Below are positions 13,241 to 23,587 of a DNA stretch of 64,000 nucleotides, piece after piece (positions within the stretch are counted from its first letter, which is position 1; every line of letters begins with the position of its first letter). Position numbers and translations under genes: made by a program. The notes below the pieces were generated by a model. The model ran no database searches. It was not told the DNA's origin and saw nothing but the letters and a program-made list of their open reading frames with translations. The stretch is taken from assembly GCA_949318235.1 (NCBI GenBank), contig OX439132.1, forward strand, positions 1,125,538-1,189,537. The letters are read 5' to 3'. Origin of the DNA: Ecdyonurus torrentis (lineage: Eukaryota; Arthropoda; Insecta; Ephemeroptera; Heptageniidae).

Positions 13241-13537
13241 ATATATTTGTATATTAAATAACATAATAATAATTAATTTGAATAATTTTATAAGAATTAA
13301 AATAAAACTTATCATATCAATGTTTATGTATTTTTGAAAGGTGACAACCTATTCCCTTATGATAAAAATAACATTAAGTTTTAAGTATTATATTGGCACA
13401 GTATAGAGGGTAAAACATTAAAGTTTCGTTACTTTTTCTCACGCTGCCTGTAATTAGCTAGCAAACTACTCTACTAATAAACTCCCTTGAAATTGTGTAA
13501 ATAAAAGAGATAGGTTATGCTTCACATTCAATCATAA

Positions 13538-13543
13538 TTTATT
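13538..13543 (-). terminator. Poly(A) signal of gene C
   Basis: TTTATT on the plus strand is AATAAA for gene C, about 45 bases past its stop. Confidence 0.85.
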
Positions 13544-13587
13544 GAGACAGACAAACACACTAGAGAGAAGGCACAGTCTTGCATTGC

Positions 13588-14562
13588 TTAGTAGACAGTC
13601 TTGACGAGGGGAGCGCCGTAGCCGTAGGCAGCTGGGGCGGCAGCGTAGCTCTTGTAAGCCAGAGCGGGGGCAGCGGCGTAGCTCAGGGCGGGGGCAGCAG
13701 CGTAGCTCTTGTAAGCCACAGCGGGAGCAGCAGCGTAGCTGAGAGCGGGGGCAGCAGCGTAGTTGATAGCTGGAGCAGCGGCGTAGCTCAGGGCTGGGGC
13801 AGCGGCGTAGCTCTTGTAAGCCACAGCGGGGGTTGCGGCGTAGCTCAGGGCTGGAGCAGCATAAGCGACTGGAGCTGGGGCAGCGACAGTTCTGACAACG
13901 GTCTCGACTGGGACGGGACGTTGTACGGGGACATCGACAGCAACCTTCTGGATACGAACCTCAGGTTGGACCTGGGTGACTTGAGGAATGATGGTCTGCA
14001 CGGAGCGAGCGGGAGCAAGAACTGCCTGCTTGGAAACAATCTCAGCTGGAGTAGCGAGTCCAGTGGCGGGGAAAGCGGGCTTGAGGATCTGAGAGGTGTA
14101 GCCGGTGACGACGGGGGTGTTAGCGTAGTGCACGGTCTTGGTGACGGGGACGGCGACTGGGGCGGGTGCAACAGCTACGGTGCGGAGAGCGGGCTGAGCA
14201 TAGGCGATGGGGGCGGCGTTGTAAGCCACGGTCTTGAGGGCTGCAGGCCCGGCGTAGGCCAGGGGAGCGGCGGCGTAGCCGTAGTTGATACCCTGAGCGG
14301 CATAAGCCACGGGTCCGGCCACTGGGGCAAGCACGCCAGCGGAGGCGGCGGCGAGGAGCATGGGGAGGACGGCCTGCAACAAACATACACGTGACGTCAG
14401 AGACATAGCACGAGCTTCAAGCAAATAACAACAAAACTTATAACATACAAGTCCTATGTTGCAAATATATACATAACATTGTACACTGTTATACAACGAG
14501 AGATATCAGTGGATTGGTACTGAAGGTCGGTGACGCCATTGACTTACCACAAGTTTGAACAT
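13588..14562 (-). CDS. Gene C: secreted Ala/Pro/Tyr-rich cuticle-type protein
   Basis: Exon 1 is 14548-14562 (MFKLV, donor GTAAGT); exon 2 is 13588-14373; the intron is 174 bases, phase 0. The product is about 266 residues. The signal peptide and the conserved block (residues 80-167; 13888-14151) are as in B. The C-terminal repeats mix VAYKSYAAAPA and AAPAINYA units and end AAYGYGAPLVKTVY. It is nearly identical to gene D in exons, intron and proximal promoter but lies in the opposite orientation, so the C/D pair reflects a recent inverted duplication or gene conversion. The first intronic CRE is mutated here (TGACGCCA at 14531-14538). The plus-strand frame across 13579-14394 is a mirror artefact. 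Confidence 0.92.
14388..14399. promoter_or_regulatory. CRE/E-box composite in intron 1 of gene C
   Basis: CACGTGACGTCA on the plus strand, the same site as in genes B and D. Confidence 0.4.
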
Positions 14563-14597
14563 GATTGTGATGTCTGTGAAGCGGTTGCTGCTGCGAA

Positions 14598-14671
14598 GAC
14601 TGGGTTCGAAACACTTGTCCACGACTTTTATATCCCTCGAGCTCGCGGTGTGGTGTCTCCTCCCGCTCTCC
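14598..14671 (-). promoter_or_regulatory. Promoter of gene C: GA-rich box, TATA, initiator
   Basis: On the minus strand: GGAGAGCGGGAGGAG (14671-14657), TATAAAA (14632-14626) and CCCAGTCTT with the initiator A at 14601, 31 bases downstream of the TATA start. Confidence 0.9.
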
Positions 14672-15039
14672 TCCGCCACACACAGCATGCTATGGGTGTG
14701 TCGGGCTTGCTGACTATACAAAACAGGAACTGTCAGGAACTAACAGGAACTTATGTACAAAGAACAAGGCTATTTTTTTCGACGTCAATTATATTTATTT
14801 TTTTAATATATATATTTCTTTATACTTATTGTTAATTAAATTATGTATACTTATTTTCATGACTTAATGATTTTACACATATACAGCAATAGTAAAAGAA
14901 AATGCTCTTTTCTCACATTCATTATTACTATTAATTTAATAAATCAAGCTTCTTTATTTTCTTCTTAATCCTTTTTAATGGTTGTTGGTGACTGCAGCTA
15001 ACTTAATGCAAAGTAAAAGTGGGGTGTACAGTGATCGCT

Positions 15040-15215
15040 TATATGCGTTTACTCAAAATGCGGAAAAGGAAGTGCCGGAAGAGGAAACCACGTGATGGTA
15101 AAAGTGGGAGGTAGCTCAGGCCTAGCTTGCTGCTGGCACCAACTTTTGTTCCACTTTTACCGTCACGTGGTTTCCTTTTCCAACACTTCCTTTTCCGTTT
15201 TTTAGAGTAAACATA
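15040..15215. mobile_element. Foldback MITE with CACGTGG-containing arms
   Basis: The left arm (GCGTTTACTC, AAAAGGAAGTG, ACCACGTGATGGTAAAAGTG) and the right arm (CACTTTTACCGTCACGTGGT, CACTTCCTTTTCC, GAGTAAAC) are inverted copies, joined by a short central segment. There is no coding capacity. Confidence 0.8.
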
Positions 15216-15469
15216 CGCACTTAGTATGCCTTTGCATCAAATTTTGAATTCAATTTTTTCTCTTTTTAAAACTAATAACAGAACGTTTCAAGTTAACATT
15301 TTCTCTATTTGTATAAAATGTAAAAAATAATAATAATAATAAAGATTTGGGTGAAGAGAGAGAGAGAGAGAATTACACTGAAGATATACATAAATAGATA
15401 GATGTATACACAGGACCGCGATATTATGTTTTACCATTCAAAAACAAAGACTCGCCCTAAATTTGCAAT

Positions 15470-15585
15470 GTTATTAATGCAGTTCGGAACCCCTGTTCTC
15501 TTTTGCCAAAAAATGCGCATTCCATTGGTTTGACCATTGCTGATCGTCATTTTAGGGACAAAGAACAGGGTTTACGAACAGCATT
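15470..15585. mobile_element. Short imperfect inverted-repeat element
   Basis: TAATGCAGTTCGGAACCCC and CCTGTTCT at the left are mirrored by AGAACAGG, then GAACAGCATTA, at the right. Probably a small decayed MITE. Confidence 0.5.
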
Positions 15586-15858
15586 ATTCTTATGGTAAAA
15601 ATACGCGCTGGATTTAAATGGTTAAATATATTAGCACCATCCTGTGCACATATACTTCCTATGTATACAGTGCTATGTAACAGCTAAGATTACTTCTCTT
15701 TCTTATTAAGAGATGTAAATAATGAAACTTTGTTAGACAATTTACTTAAAACAAAAATCTTATTCAAAAAGAATTATTGGATCTTCTTTTGATAATAAAT
15801 AGTATAGGATTTGATGTATGCTTTCACGGTTCGATATATGTGGTGCATTGCTAGTCTC

Positions 15859-16047
15859 TAGTCTGTAAGACTGTAGCGGGATAACCGTGGCGGGTGTTGT
15901 TCTTCTTCTTGTCTTCACGGCGTTTCACGTCCGACGTTGGGCGCATCTTCAAACACCTGAAGATGTGCCCAACGTCGGACGTAAAACGTCGTGAAGACAA
16001 GAAGAACAACACCCGCCACGGTTATCCCGCTAGAGTCTCACAGACTA
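15859..16047. mobile_element. Near-perfect 190-bp palindromic element
   Basis: The left arm from TAGTCTGTAAGACT through AGCGGGATAACCGTGGCGGG and GACGTTGGGC is mirrored by GCCCAACGTC, CCCGCCACGGTTATCCCGCT and CAGACTA, around a centre of only a few bases (AACACC near 15955). It is GC-rich relative to its surroundings. The 69-codon frame at 15894-16103 crosses the palindrome and is not credible as a gene. Confidence 0.88.
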
Positions 16048-16164
16048 ATATTAGGATGATATTTAAGTTTTTATGTGCAACTCCAACTGCAAGCTTATTT
16101 TAGTAATATAGATGGTTTTTATAGCCTAACCCAGTGATAGACCTCCACAACTTTCTATCCTGAC

Positions 16165-16225
16165 ATATTGTTGGCTTACCCCGAAAGGGACTATATAGCG
16201 TCATGATATATGTATGTATGTAGTA
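16165..16225 (+). mobile_element. Retroelement 3' tail (CCCCGAAAGGGA type)
   Basis: GGCTTACCCCGAAAGGGACT is followed by GCGTCATGATAT and a (GTAT)n tail. The same tail occurs at 40850-40895. Similar endings are known from abundant arthropod LINE/SINE families, but the family is not identified here. Confidence 0.5.
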
Positions 16226-16282
16226 ATATAGTATATTTAACTGAATTTCGATTAAAGTGACAGTAATACATGCTTTTGCTTA

Positions 16283-16286
<4 letters not shown>

Positions 16287-16322
<36 letters not shown>

Positions 16323-16338
16323 TCTCTCTCTTTCTCTC
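16287..16338. repeat. (CT)n microsatellite
   Basis: CT dinucleotide run with two interruptions. Confidence 0.9.
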
Positions 16339-16431
16339 TATATATATATAATATTTTTTTGATTGAATTAAGCGTTGTTGTGTTAATGTATTTATTACTT
16401 TTCCTTTTATTGTTACAATTATTAATTTGAA

Positions 16432-16503
16432 GTTTGACAAAGCCAATTCATGTTGTAGCAGTGAACAATGTACGAAGTCACTATGAACAGCCTGGGCCAA
16501 TAA
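16432..16503 (+). mobile_element. Non-LTR retroelement 3' end fragment
   Basis: Diverged copy of 3180-3265: GACAAAGCCAATTCATGTTG followed by GAACAGCCTGGGCCAATAA. Confidence 0.45.
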
Positions 16504-16880
16504 CAAAAATTAAGTGTGTGGTTTTAATGATGATCGAATTTATGTGCAATATTCATGTTGTTTGAAATTTGAAGTTCAGAAGTCAAAATGTATATGGCGA
16601 AAAACAAATTGTAAAACTAATAAAAATCTAAAAAAAAAAAAAAAAAAAGCTTTTTGTTGATTCTTTGGATTTTTTTTATATTTTTTTTTACATAAATTGT
16701 TTTATTTTTTATTATCCCCTTTAATAAATTAAAAAATATATATATATATATATTTAATATAAGAATATTAAATTTAAGGGGTAAAATGGAAGTACTCTGA
16801 CAAGCGAAAAGAAACTCATAATTCGTAATTGTTAATTATCCAAAACAAAAGACATACATCTCAATTACATTGGAATTACT

Positions 16881-17095
16881 CCTTCTGAAAAAAAAAAACA
16901 GATTTAAAGAGTATATTAAATACTGACTATTGTGCCAAATTAGTGTATTCGGTATATTTTATTTAAACCCTTTACACCCTTTAAACCGAAAATCTTTATG
17001 TTTTTCGGTTTAAAGGGTTTAAATAAAATATACCAAATATACTAAATATACAAATTTGGCACAATATTAAATCGTTTAAACCTTTTTTTAGCAGG
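16881..17095. mobile_element. Palindromic MITE, copy 1 (CCCTGCTGAAAAA family)
   Basis: The inverted arms contain TTGTGCCAAATTAGTGTATT and TTTAAACCCTTTA and fold around CCGAAAATCTTTATGTTTTTCGG. Ends are CCTTCTGAAAAA and TTTTTTTAGCAGG. A better preserved copy lies at 54825-55051. Confidence 0.85.
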
Positions 17096-17122
17096 AACAA
17101 AGCTACATAAAATATTTACTTA

Positions 17123-17335
17123 TGCACAGATAAAAATAACTACGTAATAATTATGCTAGCTCATTTTTAGCACAAATTGTTCAATACAGCATAATTTATG
17201 CTATACTGCAAAATAAATATGTTAATAAACATTATATTGTACAGCATAATTCATTATGTTGCTCCAATTTAGCATTAATTATGCTATAATGGCATAAATG
17301 CAGCATAAATTACGAAATTTATTCTTTCTGTGTGC
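17123..17335. mobile_element. GCATAATTTATGC MITE family, near full-length copy
   Basis: Starts GCACAGATAAAAATAACTACG and ends TTTATTCTTTCTGTGTGC-like sequence. Internal words are shared with the copies at 30087 and 44137. It lies about 200 bp upstream of gene D. Confidence 0.85.
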
Positions 17336-17544
17336 TAGAGTAATATTCGTTAAAGTTATGGCACATAAACAAATAATTTTGCAGAGCTTGTTCAATGATA
17401 AGTTTGCAGATAGCATATAATTAACTGAGTCTTTTAACATTGTTCGATTGTTGTACTTCCTGGATAGCTACATACTTCACCTGTATTAACTGCTTTCCAA
17501 ATTTAACCTCAAAATTACATTGTGTCCATACCACGTGTGGTGGA

Positions 17545-17604
17545 GGAGAGCGGGAGGAGACTGGAGGGGTATAAAAGTCGTGCACAAATGTTTCGAACCC
17601 AGTC
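17545..17604 (+). promoter_or_regulatory. Promoter of gene D: GA-rich box, TATA, initiator
   Basis: GGAGAGCGGGAGGAG at 17545-17559, TATAAAA at 17570-17576, and the initiator A of CCCAGTCTT at 17601 (31 bases). ACGTGTGGTGG lies immediately upstream. Confidence 0.9.
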
Positions 17605-17639
17605 TTCTCAGCAGCAACCGCTTCACAGACATCACAATC

Positions 17640-18614
17640 ATGTTCAAACTTGTGGTAAGCCAATGACGTCACCGACCTTCAGTACCAATCCACTGATATC
17701 TCTCGTTGTATAACAGTGTACAATGTTATGTATATATTTGCAACATAGGACTTGTATGTTATAAGTTTTGTTGTTATTTGCTTGAAGCTCGTGCTATGTC
17801 TCTGACGTCACGTGTATGTTTGTTGCAGGCCGTCCTCCCCATGCTCCTCGCCGCCGCCTCCGCTGGCGTGCTTGCCCCAGTGGCCGGACCCGTGGCTTAT
17901 GCCGCTCAGGGTATCAACTACGGCTACGCCGCCGCTCCCCTGGCCTACGCCGGGCCTGCAGCCCTCAAGACCGTAGCTTACAACGCCGCCCCCATCGCCT
18001 ATGCTCAGCCCGCTCTCCGCACCGTAGCTGTCGCCGCCGCTCCAGTCGCCGTCCCCGTCACCAAGACCGTGCACTACGCTAACACCCCCGTCGTCACCGG
18101 CTACACCTCTCAGATCCTCAAGCCCGCTTTCCCCGCCACTGGACTCGCTACTCCAGCTGAGATTGTTTCCAAGCAGGCAGTTCTTGCTCCCGCTCGCTCC
18201 GTGCAGACCATCATTCCTCAGGTCACTCAGGTCCAACCTGAGGTTCGTATCCAGAAGGTTGCTGTCGATGTCCCCGTACAACGTCCCGTCCCAGTCGAGA
18301 CCGTTGTCAGAACCGTCGCTGCCCCAGCTCCAGTCGCTTATGCTGCTCCAGCTCTGAGCTACGCCGCCGCCCCCGCTGTTGCTTACAAGAGCTACGCCGC
18401 TGCCCCAGCCCTGAGCTACGCCGCTGCCCCAGCTATCAACTACGCCGCTACCCCCGCTCTGAGCTACGCCGCTGCCCCTGCTTTGGCTTACAAGAGCTAC
18501 GCTGCCGCCCCCGCTCTTAGCTACGCCGCTGCCCCCGCTTTGGCTTACAAGAGCTACGCTGCCGCCCCAGCTGCCTACGGCTACAGCGCTCCCCTAGTCA
18601 AGACTGTCTACTAA
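17640..18614 (+). CDS. Gene D: secreted Ala/Pro/Tyr-rich cuticle-type protein
   Basis: Exon 1 is 17640-17654 (MFKLV, donor GTAAGC); exon 2 is 17829-18614 after TTGCAG; the intron is 174 bases, phase 0. The product is about 266 residues. The signal peptide is MFKLVAVLPMLLAAASA. The conserved block is residues 80-167 (18051-18314). The repeats are VAYKSYAAAPA, AAPAINYAATPA and LAYKSYAAAPA, and the end is AAYGYSAPLVKTVY, with a serine where C has glycine. Exon, intron and promoter are almost identical to gene C. The intron keeps both CRE sites (17664-17671 and 17803-17814). Cuticle role is inferred from composition and similarity to its paralogues. Confidence 0.92.
17803..17814. promoter_or_regulatory. 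CRE/E-box composite in intron 1 of gene D
   Basis: TGACGTCACGTG, shared with genes B and C. Confidence 0.4.
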
Positions 18615-18658
18615 GCAATGCAAGACTGTACCTTCTCTCTAGTGTGTTTGTCTGTCTC

Positions 18659-18664
18659 AATAAA
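18659..18664 (+). terminator. Poly(A) signal of gene D
   Basis: AATAAA 45 bases after the stop codon. Confidence 0.85.
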
Positions 18665-19424
18665 TTATGATTGAATGTGAAGCATAATCTCTTCTCTTTT
18701 ATTTACAATTTCAATTGACTCAATCAACGTTAGGTTGCTTACCAAAATCTTTGACATCGCAGGAGAAAACAGAGCACCCTTAAATTGCTATCCTTAAGCA
18801 TAAATAAAACCATTTTTTAACCTTTTATTTTTATTATTTTTTAGAAAAATTGCACAAACTATTGAAACTTAGAAAAAATATTTACTTCTCTTTTTTTTTA
18901 TACAAATAAAACATTAATAATAACTGATCAATGACGCAAAAATCAATATTCTTTCATTACCGACTCCTAACTAATGATAAAGTTTTAAAGACATTGGATC
19001 TATAGGAACAATTATAAAAATAAGAAATTTTAAATAATTTAAATAAACCATCAAGAATGAAATAAATTACGTAATTTATGCTATATTTATGTCATATATA
19101 TGGCAATAAGGTGTATATTTTAATTACAGAAATACACTAAAAGTATTACATTATGTGAAGTGCATGCGAGGGATACAAGAAGAGAACGGCCTTGTAGTCT
19201 GTTCAAGCAGGCAGGCAAGTTAAGTATAGCCATGTATCCACCTTAACTATAAGTATAATAAAGTAAGTGAGTGATTTGAGGCGTGTAAACTATCTATATA
19301 GCGGCGGGCGGAGGCTCCTCCAAGGACCTTGATCGATCTCTTTCTATATACATTGACGTAACATCAATGCAAAATTTCAACTATATTTAGCAGACACTGT
19401 ACTGCTTTATCTTAGGGAAATATC

Positions 19425-19740
19425 TATAGGATGTGTACGCATGACGTCATTCTGAGTGCTTTTTTGATGCTCTTCTTGAGCAATGAATAACATTGCTCAG
19501 CATAGGACAAACGTAGTTTTTGGCTATTTTCTTTGGAAAATTAGCTATATATTTTTTGGTCATTATTATTTTTCTTGCATAATTGAGGTACTAATTCAAC
19601 CCCCGTTAACAACATCAATGCTCTCAAAAAAATTGCGAAGTATTTTTAAACTGGCAAAATGTGCCATTTACCTATACCAGCCCATGTTATTTAATACTCA
19701 CTTATGACGTTGACTTTAACATGTATGAAACCACCCTATA
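19425..19740 (-). mobile_element. TATAGGGTGT-ended element, inverted copy
   Basis: Ends TATAGGATGTGTACGC and ACCACCCTATA. The interior shares GAGCAATG-ATAACATTGCTCA-like, CAGCATAGGACAAAC and GTTGACTTTAACATG blocks with the copies at 45809, 50914, 53842 and 59011. The 74-codon frame at 19483-19707 is inside it and is not a gene. Confidence 0.8.
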
Positions 19741-19760
19741 TAATATATTGCATTGATATA

Positions 19761-20012
19761 CACGGAAATACTAAATTACGTAATTTATACACACGGGAGG
19801 AATAATTTACGTAATTTATGCTGCATTTATGTCATTATATATAGCATAAATTCTACTAATTTGGAATAACATTAATAATTTTGCTGTGCAATACAATATT
19901 TATGCTATACAATACAGCATAATTATTATGCATTAATAGCTTAAATTTTGGCATATTGAACAATTTGTGCTAAAAATGAGCTAGCATAAATATTACGTAG
20001 TTATTTTGGACA
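19761..20012. mobile_element. GCATAATTTATGC MITE family copy with duplicated end
   Basis: CACGGAAATACTAAATTACG is followed 30 bases later by a second CACGGGAGGAATAATTTACG start, then the usual interior to TTATTTTGGACAAAAATTA. The doubled left end suggests an end-to-end insertion or a local duplication. Confidence 0.75.
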
Positions 20013-20647
20013 AAAATTACTTATTTTTGTACGTACATTTCTGTCATTTTCGGGTAAATATTTGTTAAATGGACCACTTCAATGAATGAAAATGAACTAT
20101 TTAAATTATTTTTATCATTTTTAATGCTTTTCATTGCTCTAAAAATGATGCATTACTTTAGTTACGAATACTATCTTATTTAACTAACTTATACTAACAC
20201 TACTATACTAATACTATACTAATACTATACTTATACTTATATTAATACTTATAATAATACTAACTTATTAAGTGTTATGGTGCTTAAGTGCTTATGCTAC
20301 ATAGAATAATAGTTAAGATAATGTTATTACAAAAAAATATATATAGTTCTTAACAATATAACAATTATTCAATCGGGCATGAATAAACTTGATTTATTTT
20401 TAACGTGTGCTTTTGTCATATATTCTCATATAAGTCAAAGAAGTAATTTTAAACATTTAGCAGCATCTGTACAAACAATTAATGTGAATAAAATTTTAGT
20501 GAATTCCTTTTAATTTCCAAAAAAAAAGAAAAAAAATCTAGCGTAATAAATCAAACATATAATTGTAATATAAAACATTTTCGCCATTAGAAGTCTAGTT
20601 TTTTTTCATATTTGTTTAATTGTATTATTTATTTGTTTAATTGTATT

Positions 20648-20790
<143 letters not shown>

Positions 20791-21381
20791 GTTGTCATCC
20801 AAAATCAGGCTTGCGCCCAATGCAGTACATTGGCGGTACACATAGTATTATACAAAAAAAAATCATAATACTTATAGTCTATAACATTAAATTTTAAGAG
20901 TAAAAATACATTTATTAGGTTATTTAATATTATAAACGTCAATGCTATACATATTAAACATTTATTTTCAATATGGACATTTTTTTAACTATCTCAAGTG
21001 TTCTATGAAGATGATAAACTCAAGGATGATTTTGATTTAACGAAAAAAAATATGATAGAATGAGTTGAGTAACATCAATTCTTTAAAATTTATTTATGAC
21101 TATCGTAATTTTGTAAATGCAACATTCAGCATATTTGTGCCATTCCGCAAAACAGCAAGATTTATATTATTATGTATAGCTTTTATTTTATCTTTGTTCA
21201 TAAAAAAAAAGAGAAACTAAAACTATAAAAGTAAAAAGATGCAAAAATATTTCTGTAGTGATGTTTGAAGTGGTCTGAATTGCAGATCTCAAATTTACCG
21301 TTTATTTACTTTTTGTGTCTGTTTACAATTTATTGTCATATAATAATATGGGAAAAAAATAATAATAATAAAGTGCAAGCC

Positions 21382-21386
<5 letters not shown>

Positions 21387-21421
<35 letters not shown>
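21387..21421. repeat. Poly-T run
   Basis: About 35 consecutive T. Confidence 0.95.
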
Positions 21422-21423
<2 letters not shown>

Positions 21424-21678
21424 AAACTTAAAAAAAAAAATCAAAATACGTGCAGTGATCAAAAACTTAAATAATACAACAAAAAAAAGCCAAATTTTAC
21501 ACAATGTTCAAACTTGCATACGGAATTGCGAAACTTTTATCTTAACATTTTTTTAAACAAGATTTTATTATAATTTTTTTTATGTATATAAAATGTAGGA
21601 AGACAGAATCTGTCTCTACAGTTTGGTGTTCCTGCTCTCCTCCCGGCCACCACACCCACCAAGCCTCTTGTGTGGTGA

Positions 21679-21753
21679 GGAGAGCGGGAGGAGCACCACA
21701 ACACGCGGGCTCTCCAGGTATAAAAGTCGAGGAACACAAGATCGAACCCAGTC
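21679..21753 (+). promoter_or_regulatory. Promoter of gene E: GA-rich box, TATA, initiator
   Basis: GGAGAGCGGGAGGAG at 21679-21693, TATAAAA at 21719-21725, and the initiator A of CCCAGTCTC at 21750 (31 bases). A partial inverted copy of the GA-rich box (CTCTCCTCCCGGCC) lies about 40 bases upstream. The box sits farther from TATA than in genes B, C and D. Confidence 0.88.
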
Positions 21754-21785
21754 TCAAGAGCAACCGCTACACAGACAGCTTAATC

Positions 21786-23492
21786 ATGTTCAAACTCGTG
21801 GTAAGTCTGCACTAAAATATCTTCAATATCTTACCAACAAACTGTCTTTTCAAATTTAAGCTTTTTTTTAAATTGTTGCTTATATTCGAGCTTATTAGTA
21901 TTTGCTACTCTTAATTGAAATTTATCAAATTATGTTGCTTTCAAATCATAGAGCTTTTAATTGCATACAAAATTTTAAATTTGCATATACAAGTAATGTT
22001 AATCATATAAGCATTAATTTGCTACCCTTAAAGCCATAGACCGCATAAAACAACATGTGTTTTTTAATGAATAAACACGAAATGGGATCTTCAAAACTGA
22101 TAACAATTTTTACCAGAATGTTAATGTAGCTCCACGAGAGAGCGTGAAAAAACTGTAAAGTATGCAATTTGCGTGAAAATTCATGTTTATGACGTCAGAA
22201 ACATGCAAAAATTAGTATGAAAATGTTGTGTGGGTTGCATAAATCGAAATTTTCTGATCACTGCTACGGAGCTACTGTTGGGTTTTGAGACAAACTAAAG
22301 TTATTTTTGTAAATCCCATCAAGTGTTTTGTGATATAAATGCTTATGTTTTTCTCCGGTCTATTCCCTTAATTCAAATTCATCAAATTATGTTGTTTTTA
22401 AATAACAGATCTTTCATTTGCATAGAAAATTTAAAATTGTGCAAATACAAGCAATTTTGTATATTATTATAGCTTTGCCTTCCCTTAATTATATTTCATC
22501 ACAATCTGTTGTTTTGAAAACATTCAATTTTCCTTTGAAATTACAATTAAATTTAAAATTTTGTATGCGAGTAAATTTATCATTAGCATTTACTTCCCTT
22601 AATTGAATTCATCAAATTATGTTGCTTTAAAATCAAAGTTTACTTTTATTATTTGTATATGCATATAAAATTTAATTTTTTTGCATAAACGAATAATGTT
22701 TATTATTATAATTTGCTACCCTTAATTGAATTTCATCAATCTATGTTGCTTTCAAGTTAAAAATTTTATTTTGCAGTTTTTTTCTTTTAATTTCTCATAC
22801 AAGTCATGCTCATAGTAATCTACCCTTAATTAAATTTCACTAATTAATGCTGATTTTAAATCACAATTTTATAATTTTAATTAGCTTTAAGATTGTATAT
22901 TATAAAATTATCTTATTTTGCTTTCAATACTTATTCAGTACAATTATCTACCCTTAATTAAAGCACTTTACTCTAAGTTACTTAAAAATAATAATAAATT
23001 CTCTTGATATTTGTCTTAAAAAATATGTACCATATTAAAATTTGGTCGCTAATCAACTTTATCTACCCCAATATTAAAGGTCCTCAAGTTATGATGCTTC
23101 AATTTTAATTAAAATTTTGCTTGCAATCTGACTGCACGATTTATGCAGCTTCTGCTCACGACTCAACTTCAATTTCATCAAACTATGTTGGTGTTTATAG
23201 TTTATTTAGTCTTGTTAATAATTTGCTTGCCTTAGCTTTGCTTTATACAAATGAAACAATTTTACTTGCGAATATGCTTAATCGAAAGTAAAATATTATC
23301 ATTATTTTATTCATTTGTACTTTTTGTAATTAAAAAAATATGCTTTACTTTTGCTCCATTTCAAAATGCTAACCTATAGTAAAAATGCTACTGGACATAA
23401 TAATTTAATAGTATGAAGTACATAGAGTAGCAAGCCAAGAAGTTTGTAGTTTTACCTATCTATCCACTTACCATATAATACACGTTTTTCTT

Positions 23493-23587
<95 letters not shown>

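Larger units (their letters stand above)
14760..17500. other. Intergenic region between divergent genes C and D
   Basis: No host gene recognised. The region is built largely of palindromic elements (15040-15215, 15470-15585, 15859-16047, 16881-17095, 17123-17335) and LINE/SINE tails (16170-16215, 16432-16503), with GA and CT tracts at 15355-15371 and 16287-16338. Confidence 0.7.

Noticed and set aside
14489..14835. Short frames over the promoter and first exon of gene C (and the equivalents at B, D and E)
   Set aside because: They run through TATA, the initiator and the splice donor, which are conserved as regulatory sequence and not as protein.
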